From: an uncultured Eubacteriales bacterium | GTDB taxonomy: Bacteria > Bacillota > Clostridia > Oscillospirales > Oscillospiraceae | Reading direction: 5' to 3' | NCBI GenBank assembly: GCA_900321275.1 | Contig: ONVI01000017.1 | Location: forward strand, 1 to 51,653 | DNA: 51,653 nucleotides | Part shown: positions 42,654 to 50,116 of the stretch, piece after piece | How the letters are laid out: each line of letters opens with the position of its first letter | Numbering within the stretch: the stretch's first letter is position 1 | Program-made: the position numbers and the translations under genes | Notes under the pieces: generated by a model | Seen by the model: the letters and a program-made list of their open reading frames with translations, nothing else | The model's database searches: none | What the model was told of the DNA's origin: nothing

Positions 42654-43679
42654 ATGACGATCAAGCTGATAACCTCCTTTGTCCTGGCGTTCCTGTTTGC
42701 GAGTGCGTTCGGGAAATACTATGTCCCCTGGCTGCGCAGACAGAAGGCCGGCCAACAGATCAAGACCGAGGTGGACTGGCACAGGTCCAAGGCGGGCACG
42801 CCCACCATGGGCGGCGTGATGTTCATTCTCGCGGCGACCTTTGTATGCCTTACCGTAGGATTTGACGGCATGCTGCACGGCCGCTTTGAACATATCTTTG
42901 TCCTGCTTTTCGCCTGCGTCTTCGGTCTGATCGGCTTTCTGGACGACTGGGAAAAGCTGAAGAAAAAAGAGAACATGGGCCTCAGCTCCCGCAGCAAGTT
43001 CCTCCTGCAGCTTGCGGCGGCGCTGGTCTTCATCCTGATCATGCGGCAGCTCGGCTTTGTGCGCCCGCAGCTCTATGTGCCCTTCTCCCAGCGCGTCGTC
43101 TATATGCCGGAATGGCTGTATCTCATTTTTGCGGCCTTCGTCATCGTCGGCACGGTCAACGCCGTCAATATTACCGATGGCATCGACGGCCTTGCCGCCG
43201 GAACGTCGCTGCCGGTGTTCCTGTTTTTTGTTGCGGTCACGCTCGCCTGGGGGCATCGCTTTCAGGAGCTCGGCATCTTCGCCTCGGCGATGGTGGGCGG
43301 CCTGTGCGGCTTTCTGATTTATAACTTCAATCCCGCCAAGTGCTTTATGGGCGATACGGGATCGCTCTTCCTCGGCGGGGCGATCGCGGCGCTGGCCTTT
43401 GCCTATGATATGCCGCTGATCCTGATCACGCTGGGCTTCGTGTTCATCGTGGAGACGCTCTCCGATATCATCCAGGTCGGGTACTTCAAGCTGACCAAAA
43501 AGCTGTACGGACAGGGCCGCCGCATTTTCAAAATGGCCCCCCTCCACCACCATCTGGAGATGGGCGGCTGGACAGGGAAAAAGTGGAAGGAAAAAGAGCT
43601 CTTTTGCCTGTTTACAGGAATATCTCTTGTCATGGCGATCATATCCTTTATAGGGGTGTATCAGAGATACCCTTACTGA
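42654..43679 (+). CDS. mraY: Phospho-MurNAc-pentapeptide transferase MraY
   Basis: 341 residues, ten membrane segments. It links the UDP-muramyl pentapeptide to undecaprenyl phosphate, giving lipid I. Signatures: KAGTPTMGGVMFI, GFLDDWEK, VNAVNITDGIDGLAAG and KMAPLHHHLE. Starts 12 bases after murE and is followed by ftsW after 26 bases. Confidence 0.96.
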   Translation: MTIKLITSFVLAFLFASAFGKYYVPWLRRQKAGQQIKTEVDWHRSKAGTPTMGGVMFILAATFVCLTVGFDGMLHGRFEHIFVLLFACVFGLIGFLDDWEKLKKKENMGLSSRSKFLLQLAAALVFILIMRQLGFVRPQLYVPFSQRVVYMPEWLYLIFAAFVIVGTVNAVNITDGIDGLAAGTSLPVFLFFVAVTLAWGHRFQELGIFASAMVGGLCGFLIYNFNPAKCFMGDTGSLFLGGAIAALAFAYDMPLILITLGFVFIVETLSDIIQVGYFKLTKKLYGQGRRIFKMAPLHHHLEMGGWTGKKWKEKELFCLFTGISLVMAIISFIGVYQRYPY

Positions 43680-43705
43680 TCGACTGAGGCCGGGGAGGTG
43701 GGAAT

Positions 43706-44863
43706 ATGCGTTATGACGGCGCCCGCCTCGCCGGCCTTCCCAATACCCCGGCGGCGGTACGCAGACCGCGCTTTGACGGGCCGTTCTTTGTGCTGAGCAT
43801 GCTGCTGCTCCTGATCGGCGTGGTGATGGTTCTCTCGGCGAGCTATCCGCGCGCCTGGTATGATCCCGGCCATGTGACCGGGGGAAACGCTGCCTATTAT
43901 TTCGTGCGCCAGCTTGTGTTTGCCGTTCTCGGCGTCGGGGCGATGATGTTCGCGTCCTGTATTCCGATGCCCGTATACAGAAGGACGGCGTTTTCGTTTC
44001 TTCTGTTCACGCTCTTCCTGCTGGCGCTGGTGCCCCTCGTCGGCGTAAAAGCGAACGGCTCCCGGCGCTGGCTGGGCGTCGGGGGGCTGACGCTCCAGCC
44101 CTCGGAGCTTGCAAAGCTTGCGGTGATCCTGTCCTTCTCGGCGCTGATTTGCCGCTATCGGGGAAAAATGCGCAGCTTCCGGTACGGCATCCTGCCCTTC
44201 GCGGGAATCCTCGGCGCGATCATCGGCCTGCTGGTGCTGGAGCCGCATTTTTCCGCGTCCGTTATTATTCTTGCTGTCGGGGCCGTGATGCTCTTCCTGG
44301 GCGGCGTACGCATCATCTGGTTCGCGGGGGCCTTCGGCGCGGCGGCGACGGGCATCGCCGTTTTGCTGACGCTGTTTCCCTACGCTTCTTCCCGGCTCAT
44401 AAGCTGGCGCGATCCCTTCTCCGACAGCTCGGATCAGGGCTATCAGATCGTCCAGTCCCTGTATACCATCGGCTCGGGCGGCCTGAGCGGTCTCGGCCTC
44501 GGCGGAAGCCGGCAGAAATTTCTCTATCTTCCGGAAGAACACAACGATTTCATCTTCTCCGTCGTGTGCGAGGAGCTGGGATTTATCGGCGCGGCGCTGA
44601 TCCTGTGCCTGTTCGCGCTGCTGATCCTGCGGGGGTATTGGATCGCCTTCCACTGCCGGGACCGGTTCAGCTTCCTCGTTGTGGGCGGCGTGACCAGCCT
44701 GCTGGCCGTGCAGGTTTTCCTGAATGTCGCGGTGGTGACGAATCTGGTGCCCTGTACCGGCATTTCACTGCCCATGTTCAGCTACGGCGGCACGGCGCTG
44801 CTCATCCAGCTCTTTGAGCTTGGGATCGTCCTGAGCGCGTCAAGGGATATCCCGGTGCATTGA
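43706..44863 (+). CDS. ftsW: Cell division protein FtsW (lipid II polymerase)
   Basis: 385 residues of SEDS family, ten membrane segments. It polymerises lipid II at the division site with the transpeptidase. GVKANGSRRWLGVGGLTLQPSELAK, LPEEHNDFIFSVVCEELGF and CTGISLPMFSYGGTAL match. A GGGGAGG precedes ATG 43706. murD, which usually lies between mraY and ftsW, is missing. Confidence 0.95.
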   Translation: MRYDGARLAGLPNTPAAVRRPRFDGPFFVLSMLLLLIGVVMVLSASYPRAWYDPGHVTGGNAAYYFVRQLVFAVLGVGAMMFASCIPMPVYRRTAFSFLLFTLFLLALVPLVGVKANGSRRWLGVGGLTLQPSELAKLAVILSFSALICRYRGKMRSFRYGILPFAGILGAIIGLLVLEPHFSASVIILAVGAVMLFLGGVRIIWFAGAFGAAATGIAVLLTLFPYASSRLISWRDPFSDSSDQGYQIVQSLYTIGSGGLSGLGLGGSRQKFLYLPEEHNDFIFSVVCEELGFIGAALILCLFALLILRGYWIAFHCRDRFSFLVVGGVTSLLAVQVFLNVAVVTNLVPCTGISLPMFSYGGTALLIQLFELGIVLSASRDIPVH

Positions 44864-44908
44864 AATACTGCGCGCAGTCTGACACTTGTAAAAAGAGAGG
44901 AAACCAAC

Positions 44909-46021
44909 ATGAAATTCATCTTCACCTGCGGCGGTACCGCGGGACATATCAATCCCGCCCTCGCAGTGACGGGCAGACTCAGGGAACTCATGCCGGACAG
45001 CGAATTTCTCTTCATCGGCGTCAACGGCAAGATGGAGATGGATCTTGTGCCCCGCGCGGGCTACGAGATTCGCGGCCTCGATATGACCTACATCGTGCGC
45101 GGACACGATCTGCACGCGATCACCCGGAATCTTGAGACGATTCGCAATGTGATGCGCTCGACCCGCGAGGCGAAGAAGATCATCCGGGAGTTTGCACCCG
45201 ACGCCGTGATCGGCACGGGCGGCTATATCTGCTACCCGGTGCTCACGGCGGCGCACGATCTGAAAATCCCGACCCTCGTGCATGAGAGCAACGCCGTCCC
45301 GGGTCTCACCACCAAGCTGCTGGCGGATCGGGTCGACCGCGTGATGGTAGGCTTTGAGGAGAGCCGGCAATACTATCGCCGCCCCGAGCGCGTAACAGTG
45401 ACCGGCACACCCGTGCGCGGTGAGTTCGATCTCTTTACAAAACAAAAAGCGCGGGGAGAGCTGGGGCTTGCCGACGGCGAGAAGCTGGTGCTGTCGGTAT
45501 GGGGCTCTCTCGGCGCGCAGCGCATGAATGAGATCATGGGTGAACTGATAGAGGAGCTCGACGGCAGGCAGGGCTTCCGCCTTGTCCACGCGGCGGGGAG
45601 CCTCTATTACCCGCGTCTGCTTGAGAAGCTAAAAGAGAAGGAGCTTGACCGGGCAAACGTGGAGATCCGCGAATACATCCACGATATGCCGCGGCTCATG
45701 GCGGCGGCGGATCTGATCCTCTGCCGCGCGGGCGCCTCCACGATCTCGGAGCTGAGCTATATGGGCAAGCCCGTGGTGATGGTGCCGTCGCCGAACGTCA
45801 CCGACAACCACCAGGAGAAAAACGCCCGCGTCCTGGAGCGCGCCGGCGGGGCGGAGGTCCTGCTGGAGGGCGAGTTTGACGCGCACGCCCTTCTCAGCCG
45901 TGTACAGGCCCTCCTGCGCGATGAAGAAAAGCTTGCCGATATGGAACAGGCCATGCGCTCCCTCGCCGTCCGGGACGCCTGTGAGCGCATTACGGAAATT
46001 ATCCTCGAATACTGCAAATAG
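44909..46021 (+). CDS. murG: UDP-GlcNAc transferase MurG
   Basis: 370 residues. It converts lipid I to lipid II at the inner leaflet. GGTAGHINPALAV at the start, HESNAVPGLTTKLLADRV, VWGSLGAQRMNEI and CRAGASTISELSYMGKPVVMVPSPN near the C-terminus are family motifs. AGAGG lies upstream of ATG 44909. Confidence 0.96.
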   Translation: MKFIFTCGGTAGHINPALAVTGRLRELMPDSEFLFIGVNGKMEMDLVPRAGYEIRGLDMTYIVRGHDLHAITRNLETIRNVMRSTREAKKIIREFAPDAVIGTGGYICYPVLTAAHDLKIPTLVHESNAVPGLTTKLLADRVDRVMVGFEESRQYYRRPERVTVTGTPVRGEFDLFTKQKARGELGLADGEKLVLSVWGSLGAQRMNEIMGELIEELDGRQGFRLVHAAGSLYYPRLLEKLKEKELDRANVEIREYIHDMPRLMAAADLILCRAGASTISELSYMGKPVVMVPSPNVTDNHQEKNARVLERAGGAEVLLEGEFDAHALLSRVQALLRDEEKLADMEQAMRSLAVRDACERITEIILEYCK

Positions 46022-46027
46022 AATGAA

Positions 46028-46076
46028 CCCTCTCCGCCCCGGCGTGCGTGCCGGGGCACCTCCCCCCGGGGAGAGG
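46028..46076. repeat. Palindromic repeat, family C, copy 1
   Basis: CCCTCTCCGCCCCGG...CCGGGGCACCTCC...GGGGAGAGG, nested complementary arms. The same elements occur reversed at 49712-49763. Confidence 0.8.
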
Positions 46077-46098
46077 ATCTCCACACTTAACCAAAACC

Positions 46099-46147
46099 GC
46101 CCCTTCCGCATAGACTGGATTGATTCCAACATGCGGGGGGCTTTTTT
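46099..46147 (+). terminator. Hairpin with T6 ending at the murA2 start codon
   Basis: GCCCCTTCCGCAT (46099-46111) pairs with ATGCGGGGGGC (46131-46141), and TTTTTT fills 46142-46147 just before ATG 46148. The only G-rich sequence that could bind the ribosome (GGGGGG, 46135-46140) is in the stem. It may stop part of the transcription and mask the ribosome-binding site. Confidence 0.7.
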
Positions 46148-47398
46148 ATGGATCTATGGCACATCAGAGGCGGACGCAGGCTGAACGGCGTGTGCTGTGT
46201 GCAGGGCTCGAAAAACGCCTCGCTCCCGATTCTGGCGGCGTCCATCCTGAGCCCGTCGGAATCGGAGCTCCACAATGTACCCCGGCTGCGGGACATTGAC
46301 GCCGCGCTGCGCATCCTGCGTCACCTGGGCTGTGAGGCGGAGCAGCGGGACAACGAGGTTACCATTGATACATACGGCGTCACGCGCAGCGCCATCCCGC
46401 ACCAGCTGATGCTGGAAATGCGCTCGTCCGTGATCTTCATGGGGGCGCTGCTGGCCCGCTGCGGCGAGGCGCGTCTGAGCCCGCCGGGCGGCTGTCAGCT
46501 GGGAAAACGCCCCATCGACCTGCACCTCTCGGCGCTGCGGCAGCTTGGCGCGCAGATCGAAGAGAGCGGGGGAGAGATCCTGTGCCGCGCAAAGCACCTG
46601 AAGGGGACGGAAATTCAGCTGCCCTTTCCGAGCGTCGGCGCAACGGAAAATCTCATGCTGGCGGCGACGGCGGCGGAGGGAGTGACCGTCATCCGCGGCG
46701 CCGCCCGGGAACCGGAGATTGTCGCGCTGGGCGACTATCTGAAAACAATGGGCTGTGAAATCAGCGGCGCGGGAACGGATACCATCACAGTCGGAAATTC
46801 AAATTATGTAAACCACATTGAGCACCGCATCATTGCCGACCGCATCGTCGCCTCCACGATTGCCTGCGCAGTGGCTGCGGCGGGAGGGAATGTGGAGCTG
46901 CACGATGTGGAGCCTGCGCATTTTTCTACCGTTCTCCACTTCCTAAAACAGGCGGGCTGTGATATAATGTGCCAAAACCGCAGCGTCCGCCTCCGCTCCG
47001 ACGGGAAACTGCGCGAGGCCGGCGAGATCTGTACCGAGCCTTATCCCGGCTTTCCGACGGATGCGCAGCCGGTTTTGATGGCGGCGCTTTTGAAGGCGAA
47101 GGGCCGCACGCTGATCCGTGAAACCATTTTTGAGAACCGCTTCCGCCAGGTGCCGGAGCTGCGGCGGCTGGGCGCGGATATTGAGCTTCGCGGTCAGTGT
47201 GCCGAAATCCGGGGCGTGGAAAGACTTCACGGCACGGTGCTCAACGCGACCGATCTGCGCGGCGGCGCGGCGATGCTGGTGGCCGGTCTCGCGGCCGAGG
47301 GGCAGACGACAGTCCGTGACAACGGCCACATCCGTCGGGGCTATGAGTGCTTTGACGCGCGTATGCGCGCGCTGGGGGCGGATATCTGTCTCGACTGA
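46148..47398 (+). CDS. murA2: UDP-GlcNAc 1-carboxyvinyltransferase (MurA, copy 2)
   Basis: 416 residues. Same reaction as copy 1. RGGRRLNGVCCVQGSKNASLPI, catalytic Cys116 in PPGGCQLGKRPIDLHL, and GFPTDAQP. The sequence is clearly divergent from copy 1 (17605). It lies between murG and ftsQ, where Clostridia place a murA or murB. The ATG follows a terminator-like hairpin (see that entry), so expression may be lower than that of neighbours. Confidence 0.93.
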   Translation: MDLWHIRGGRRLNGVCCVQGSKNASLPILAASILSPSESELHNVPRLRDIDAALRILRHLGCEAEQRDNEVTIDTYGVTRSAIPHQLMLEMRSSVIFMGALLARCGEARLSPPGGCQLGKRPIDLHLSALRQLGAQIEESGGEILCRAKHLKGTEIQLPFPSVGATENLMLAATAAEGVTVIRGAAREPEIVALGDYLKTMGCEISGAGTDTITVGNSNYVNHIEHRIIADRIVASTIACAVAAAGGNVELHDVEPAHFSTVLHFLKQAGCDIMCQNRSVRLRSDGKLREAGEICTEPYPGFPTDAQPVLMAALLKAKGRTLIRETIFENRFRQVPELRRLGADIELRGQCAEIRGVERLHGTVLNATDLRGGAAMLVAGLAAEGQTTVRDNGHIRRGYECFDARMRALGADICLD

Positions 47399-47428
47399 GA
47401 CTGGAGATTGATCCGAAAGGGAAACGAT

Positions 47429-48214
47429 ATGGCGAAACAAAAGAATTGGAGAAGACCCCGCGGCGGGGAGGATGACGAGGGTTTCAGCCTGCGTGAGCTC
47501 AGCGCCAGCCTGAGCGGGCCGGTCATGTTTTTCCTCGTGATCGTGGCGGTCATCTTTGTGATGAGCGTTTTCTTCCGCGTCTCCGATATTCAGGTCAGGG
47601 GCAACAGCCATTACACGGATGAGGAGATCATCCGCGCCATTGACATTGAGGAGGGCGACAATCTGTTTTTCTTTGACAGGTTTGCCGCCCTGAGCCGTGT
47701 TTTCGCAAAGCTTCCGTATATCGACGAGGTGTCGGTGGAGCGAAGCCTGCCGAACCGCGTCATTATCACCGTCTCGGAGAGCCGGGCGCTGGCCTACATC
47801 GTCCTGGGCGAGGAGAAGTGGACCATTGACCACAGCTGCAAGGTGCTGGGCAAGGCCAACGATGACGAGCTGGAGGGTCTGATCCCCATCGTGGGCATCT
47901 CTCCGGGCACCCTCATGATCGGTGAGCCGCTGGAAACCGTCGATAAAAACGAGGAGATCGTCGCCTATATCGCGGACGTTCTCGATCAGCTGGAGGCGCG
48001 CGGCCTCTATACCCAGGTCGGGCGCGTGGATTTCTCCGACCCGAACCAGGTCGAATTTACGCTCGGCGATAAATATGTCGTTCGCCTCGGCGACTCCTCC
48101 AACGTGGAATATAAATTCGGCATGCTGATTTCCGTTCTTTCGCAATTATTGGAGGGCGATGTGGGAATAATCAATATAAGCGACGGAAACACGGCGCATT
48201 TCAGTCCTACCTGA
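47429..48214 (+). CDS. ftsQ: Cell division protein FtsQ/DivIB
   Basis: 261 residues from ATG 47429 (AAAGGG upstream); the frame from 47408 lacks a site. Cytoplasmic N-terminus, one membrane segment (residues about 31-50), then a POTRA domain (FRVSDIQVRGNSHYTDEEIIRAI) and a beta domain (LPNRVIITVSESRALAYI). It belongs to the divisome with FtsL. Second member of the murA2-ftsQ pair. Length is normal. Confidence 0.92.
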   Translation: MAKQKNWRRPRGGEDDEGFSLRELSASLSGPVMFFLVIVAVIFVMSVFFRVSDIQVRGNSHYTDEEIIRAIDIEEGDNLFFFDRFAALSRVFAKLPYIDEVSVERSLPNRVIITVSESRALAYIVLGEEKWTIDHSCKVLGKANDDELEGLIPIVGISPGTLMIGEPLETVDKNEEIVAYIADVLDQLEARGLYTQVGRVDFSDPNQVEFTLGDKYVVRLGDSSNVEYKFGMLISVLSQLLEGDVGIINISDGNTAHFSPT

Positions 48215-48309
48215 TGCTGTCAGTCAGACAAAGCGTCCAAAAACGGCCGACGGCATGAGCATAAATTACAATCTATTTACAAGAGTTTTCGGAAAATTAA
48301 AAATTACAC

Positions 48310-48338
48310 TTGACTCTTGTGCTGAAATGTAATAAAAT
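48310..48338 (+). promoter_or_regulatory. ftsZ promoter
   Basis: TTGACT (48310-48315), 17 bases, TAAAAT (48333-48338). A leader of about 60 bases follows before ATG 48405 with GGGAGG. Confidence 0.75.
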
Positions 48339-48404
48339 ACCGACTGTAGACAATGTGCAAAGAATTTGTAATTTATGCGTTAACAATAGATGGGAGGCAG
48401 TTTT

Positions 48405-49628
48405 ATGGATTTTAAAGCCGAAGTACCGGAAAATGTTGTCAATATAAAGGTGATCGGTATCGGCGGGGCAGGCAACAATGTTGTCAACCGCATGGTCAAG
48501 GCCGGTACGCAGGGCGTTGAGTTCATCGCCATCAACACGGACAAGCAGGCTCTCTCCGTCTCCAATGCGGATCAGAAGCTGCAGATCGGCGAGAAAATGA
48601 CAAAAGGGCAGGGCGCGGGCTCCGATCCCGAGATCGGCAAGCGCTCCGCTGAGGAGAGCCGCAACAACATCGCCAAGGTGCTCGAAAACGCCGATATGGC
48701 CTTCATCACCTGCGGCATGGGCGGCGGCACCGGTACGGGCGCGGCCCCCATTGTGGCCGAAATCGCGCGCGACGCGGGCCTTTTGACCGTCGGCGTCGTG
48801 ACCAAACCCTTCAAGTTTGAGGGCAAGCGCCGGATGGATCAGGCAAACGCCGGCATCAAGGAGCTGCTCGGCCGTGTCGACTCTCTGCTCATTATCCCCA
48901 ACGACAGACTGAAATTCGCCACCGACCAGAAGGTGACCCTCGCGAACGCCTTTGAGATCGCGGACGACGTGCTGCTCCAGGCCGTCACCAGCATCTCCGA
49001 CCTTATCAAGAACACCGGCTTCATCAACCTCGACTTTGCCGACGTTACCTGCATCATGAAGAATGCGGGCTTTGCCCACATGGGCGTGGGCCGCGCAGCG
49101 GGCAAGGGCAAGGCAGAGGAGGCCGCCCGCATGGCCGTCGCCAGCCCCCTGATGGAGACCTCCATCAACGGCGCGCGCGGCGTGCTCATCAACATTACCG
49201 GCTCGGCCGACATGGATCTCGAGGACGTGGAGACCGCCGCAAGTCTCGTGCAGGAGGCCGCGCATCCCGAGGCCAATATCATTTTCGGCGCGACCTTCGA
49301 CGATACGCTGGAGGATGAGATCCGCGTGACCGTCATCGCCACCGGCTTTGAGGACGCCACCCTGAACGACGAGGCCATCCCCGTCGCCCAGCCCGCCGCG
49401 GCCGCCGCGAATACGCAGGCATTCACCCCGGTTCGCCCCGCCGCCAATCGGGAGAGACCCCAGGGCCTCTTCACCGGCGCCGCCGAGAAGGCAGCCGCCG
49501 CCCAGCCCGCGGCCGCTTCCGCAGCTCCGACAGCTCCGGCAGCCCAGCCCGCCGCCGGTGCGAAGCCCGCGAACGGCGAGGAAGATCCCTTCGACAGTAT
49601 TTTCAAGATCTTCAATACCAGCAAGTAA
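48405..49628 (+). CDS. ftsZ: Cell division protein FtsZ
   Basis: 407 residues from ATG 48405; an ATG at 48390 is part of the ribosome-binding site. GTP-binding tubulin homologue that forms the Z ring. KVIGIGGAGNNVVNRM, signature GMGGGTGTGAAP (about residues 105-116), and the T7-loop region LDFADVTCIM. An Ala/Pro-rich linker (residues about 325-390) is followed by an acidic-hydrophobic end DPFDSIFKIFNTSK, not the usual (D)IPxFLR peptide. It has its own promoter, apart from the operon upstream. Confidence 0.97.
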   Translation: MDFKAEVPENVVNIKVIGIGGAGNNVVNRMVKAGTQGVEFIAINTDKQALSVSNADQKLQIGEKMTKGQGAGSDPEIGKRSAEESRNNIAKVLENADMAFITCGMGGGTGTGAAPIVAEIARDAGLLTVGVVTKPFKFEGKRRMDQANAGIKELLGRVDSLLIIPNDRLKFATDQKVTLANAFEIADDVLLQAVTSISDLIKNTGFINLDFADVTCIMKNAGFAHMGVGRAAGKGKAEEAARMAVASPLMETSINGARGVLINITGSADMDLEDVETAASLVQEAAHPEANIIFGATFDDTLEDEIRVTVIATGFEDATLNDEAIPVAQPAAAAANTQAFTPVRPAANRERPQGLFTGAAEKAAAAQPAAASAAPTAPAAQPAAGAKPANGEEDPFDSIFKIFNTSK

Positions 49629-49711
49629 TCGGCAAGCAGATTACGGATATATAGAGATATTGACCGCCCTCCGGATTCCGGGGGGCGGTCTGACTGTATA
49701 CAAAATCGCTT

Positions 49712-49763
49712 GCCTCTCCCTCCGGGGGAGGTGCCCCAGTGCGCAAACCGGGGCGGAGAGGGC
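49712..49763. repeat. Palindromic repeat, family C, copy 2 (inverted)
   Basis: GCCTCTCCCTCCGGGGGAGG...GCCCCAGTGCGCAAACCGGGGCGGAGAGGG, the reverse complement of copy 1 (46028-46076) with a varied centre. Confidence 0.8.
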
Positions 49764-49794
49764 AAAACAGGAACGCGGGATTCCAAACAATCGT

Positions 49795-49836
49795 GGGCGA
49801 ATACGAACACAAAACTGTGCGTATTCGCCCGTTTTT
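49795..49836 (+). terminator. Rho-independent terminator
   Basis: GGGCGAATACG (49795-49805) pairs with CGTATTCGCCC (49820-49830), inner ACA/TGT pairs add to the stem, and TTTTT follows (49832-49836). Confidence 0.9.
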
Positions 49837-49959
49837 GCCATAATACCACCTTTCATGCTGCCGGGACGTCAGGGACGCCGTCTGCTGTTATAACTTGAAC
49901 TCTGGAATAATATGGATTTGACATTCTGGAAACCCTGCGGTTTTGTGAGGGGATTTCGC

Positions 49960-49988
49960 TTGCAAAAGGCCATGAGATCATATATAGT
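49960..49988 (+). promoter_or_regulatory. Promoter for the carboxylesterase gene
   Basis: TTGCAA (49960-49965), 17 bases, TATAGT (49983-49988). A TTGACA at 49917 has no good partner. Confidence 0.6.
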
Positions 49989-50047
49989 TTATCTGCATGA
50001 TAATCGCGGTACAATATTTTGAAATTATGTAAACTGCTGGAAGGAGC

Positions 50048-50116
50048 ATGACAGCCATGCGGAACAGAAACACGCTCCTCAGAGCAGGCACAGAAAGAAA
50101 GGAGTTCAAAAAATGA
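50048..50116 (+). CDS. 22-codon leader ORF overlapping the carboxylesterase start
   Basis: ATG 50048, with GGAAGGAG upstream, reads MTAMRNRNTLLRAGTERKEF then KK and TGA at 50114-50116. The stop overlaps the esterase start by ATGA. The peptide is basic. It could couple translation of the next gene. No homology is claimed. Confidence 0.4.
   Translation: MTAMRNRNTLLRAGTERKEFKK

Larger units (their letters stand above)
49629..50047. other. Intergenic region after ftsZ
   Basis: No gene supported. It holds a GACCGCCC/GGGCGGTC hairpin (49672-49690), the family C repeat, a strong terminator (49795-49836) and a promoter (49960-49988). The stretch 49840-49955 shows nothing I can name. Confidence 0.6.
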
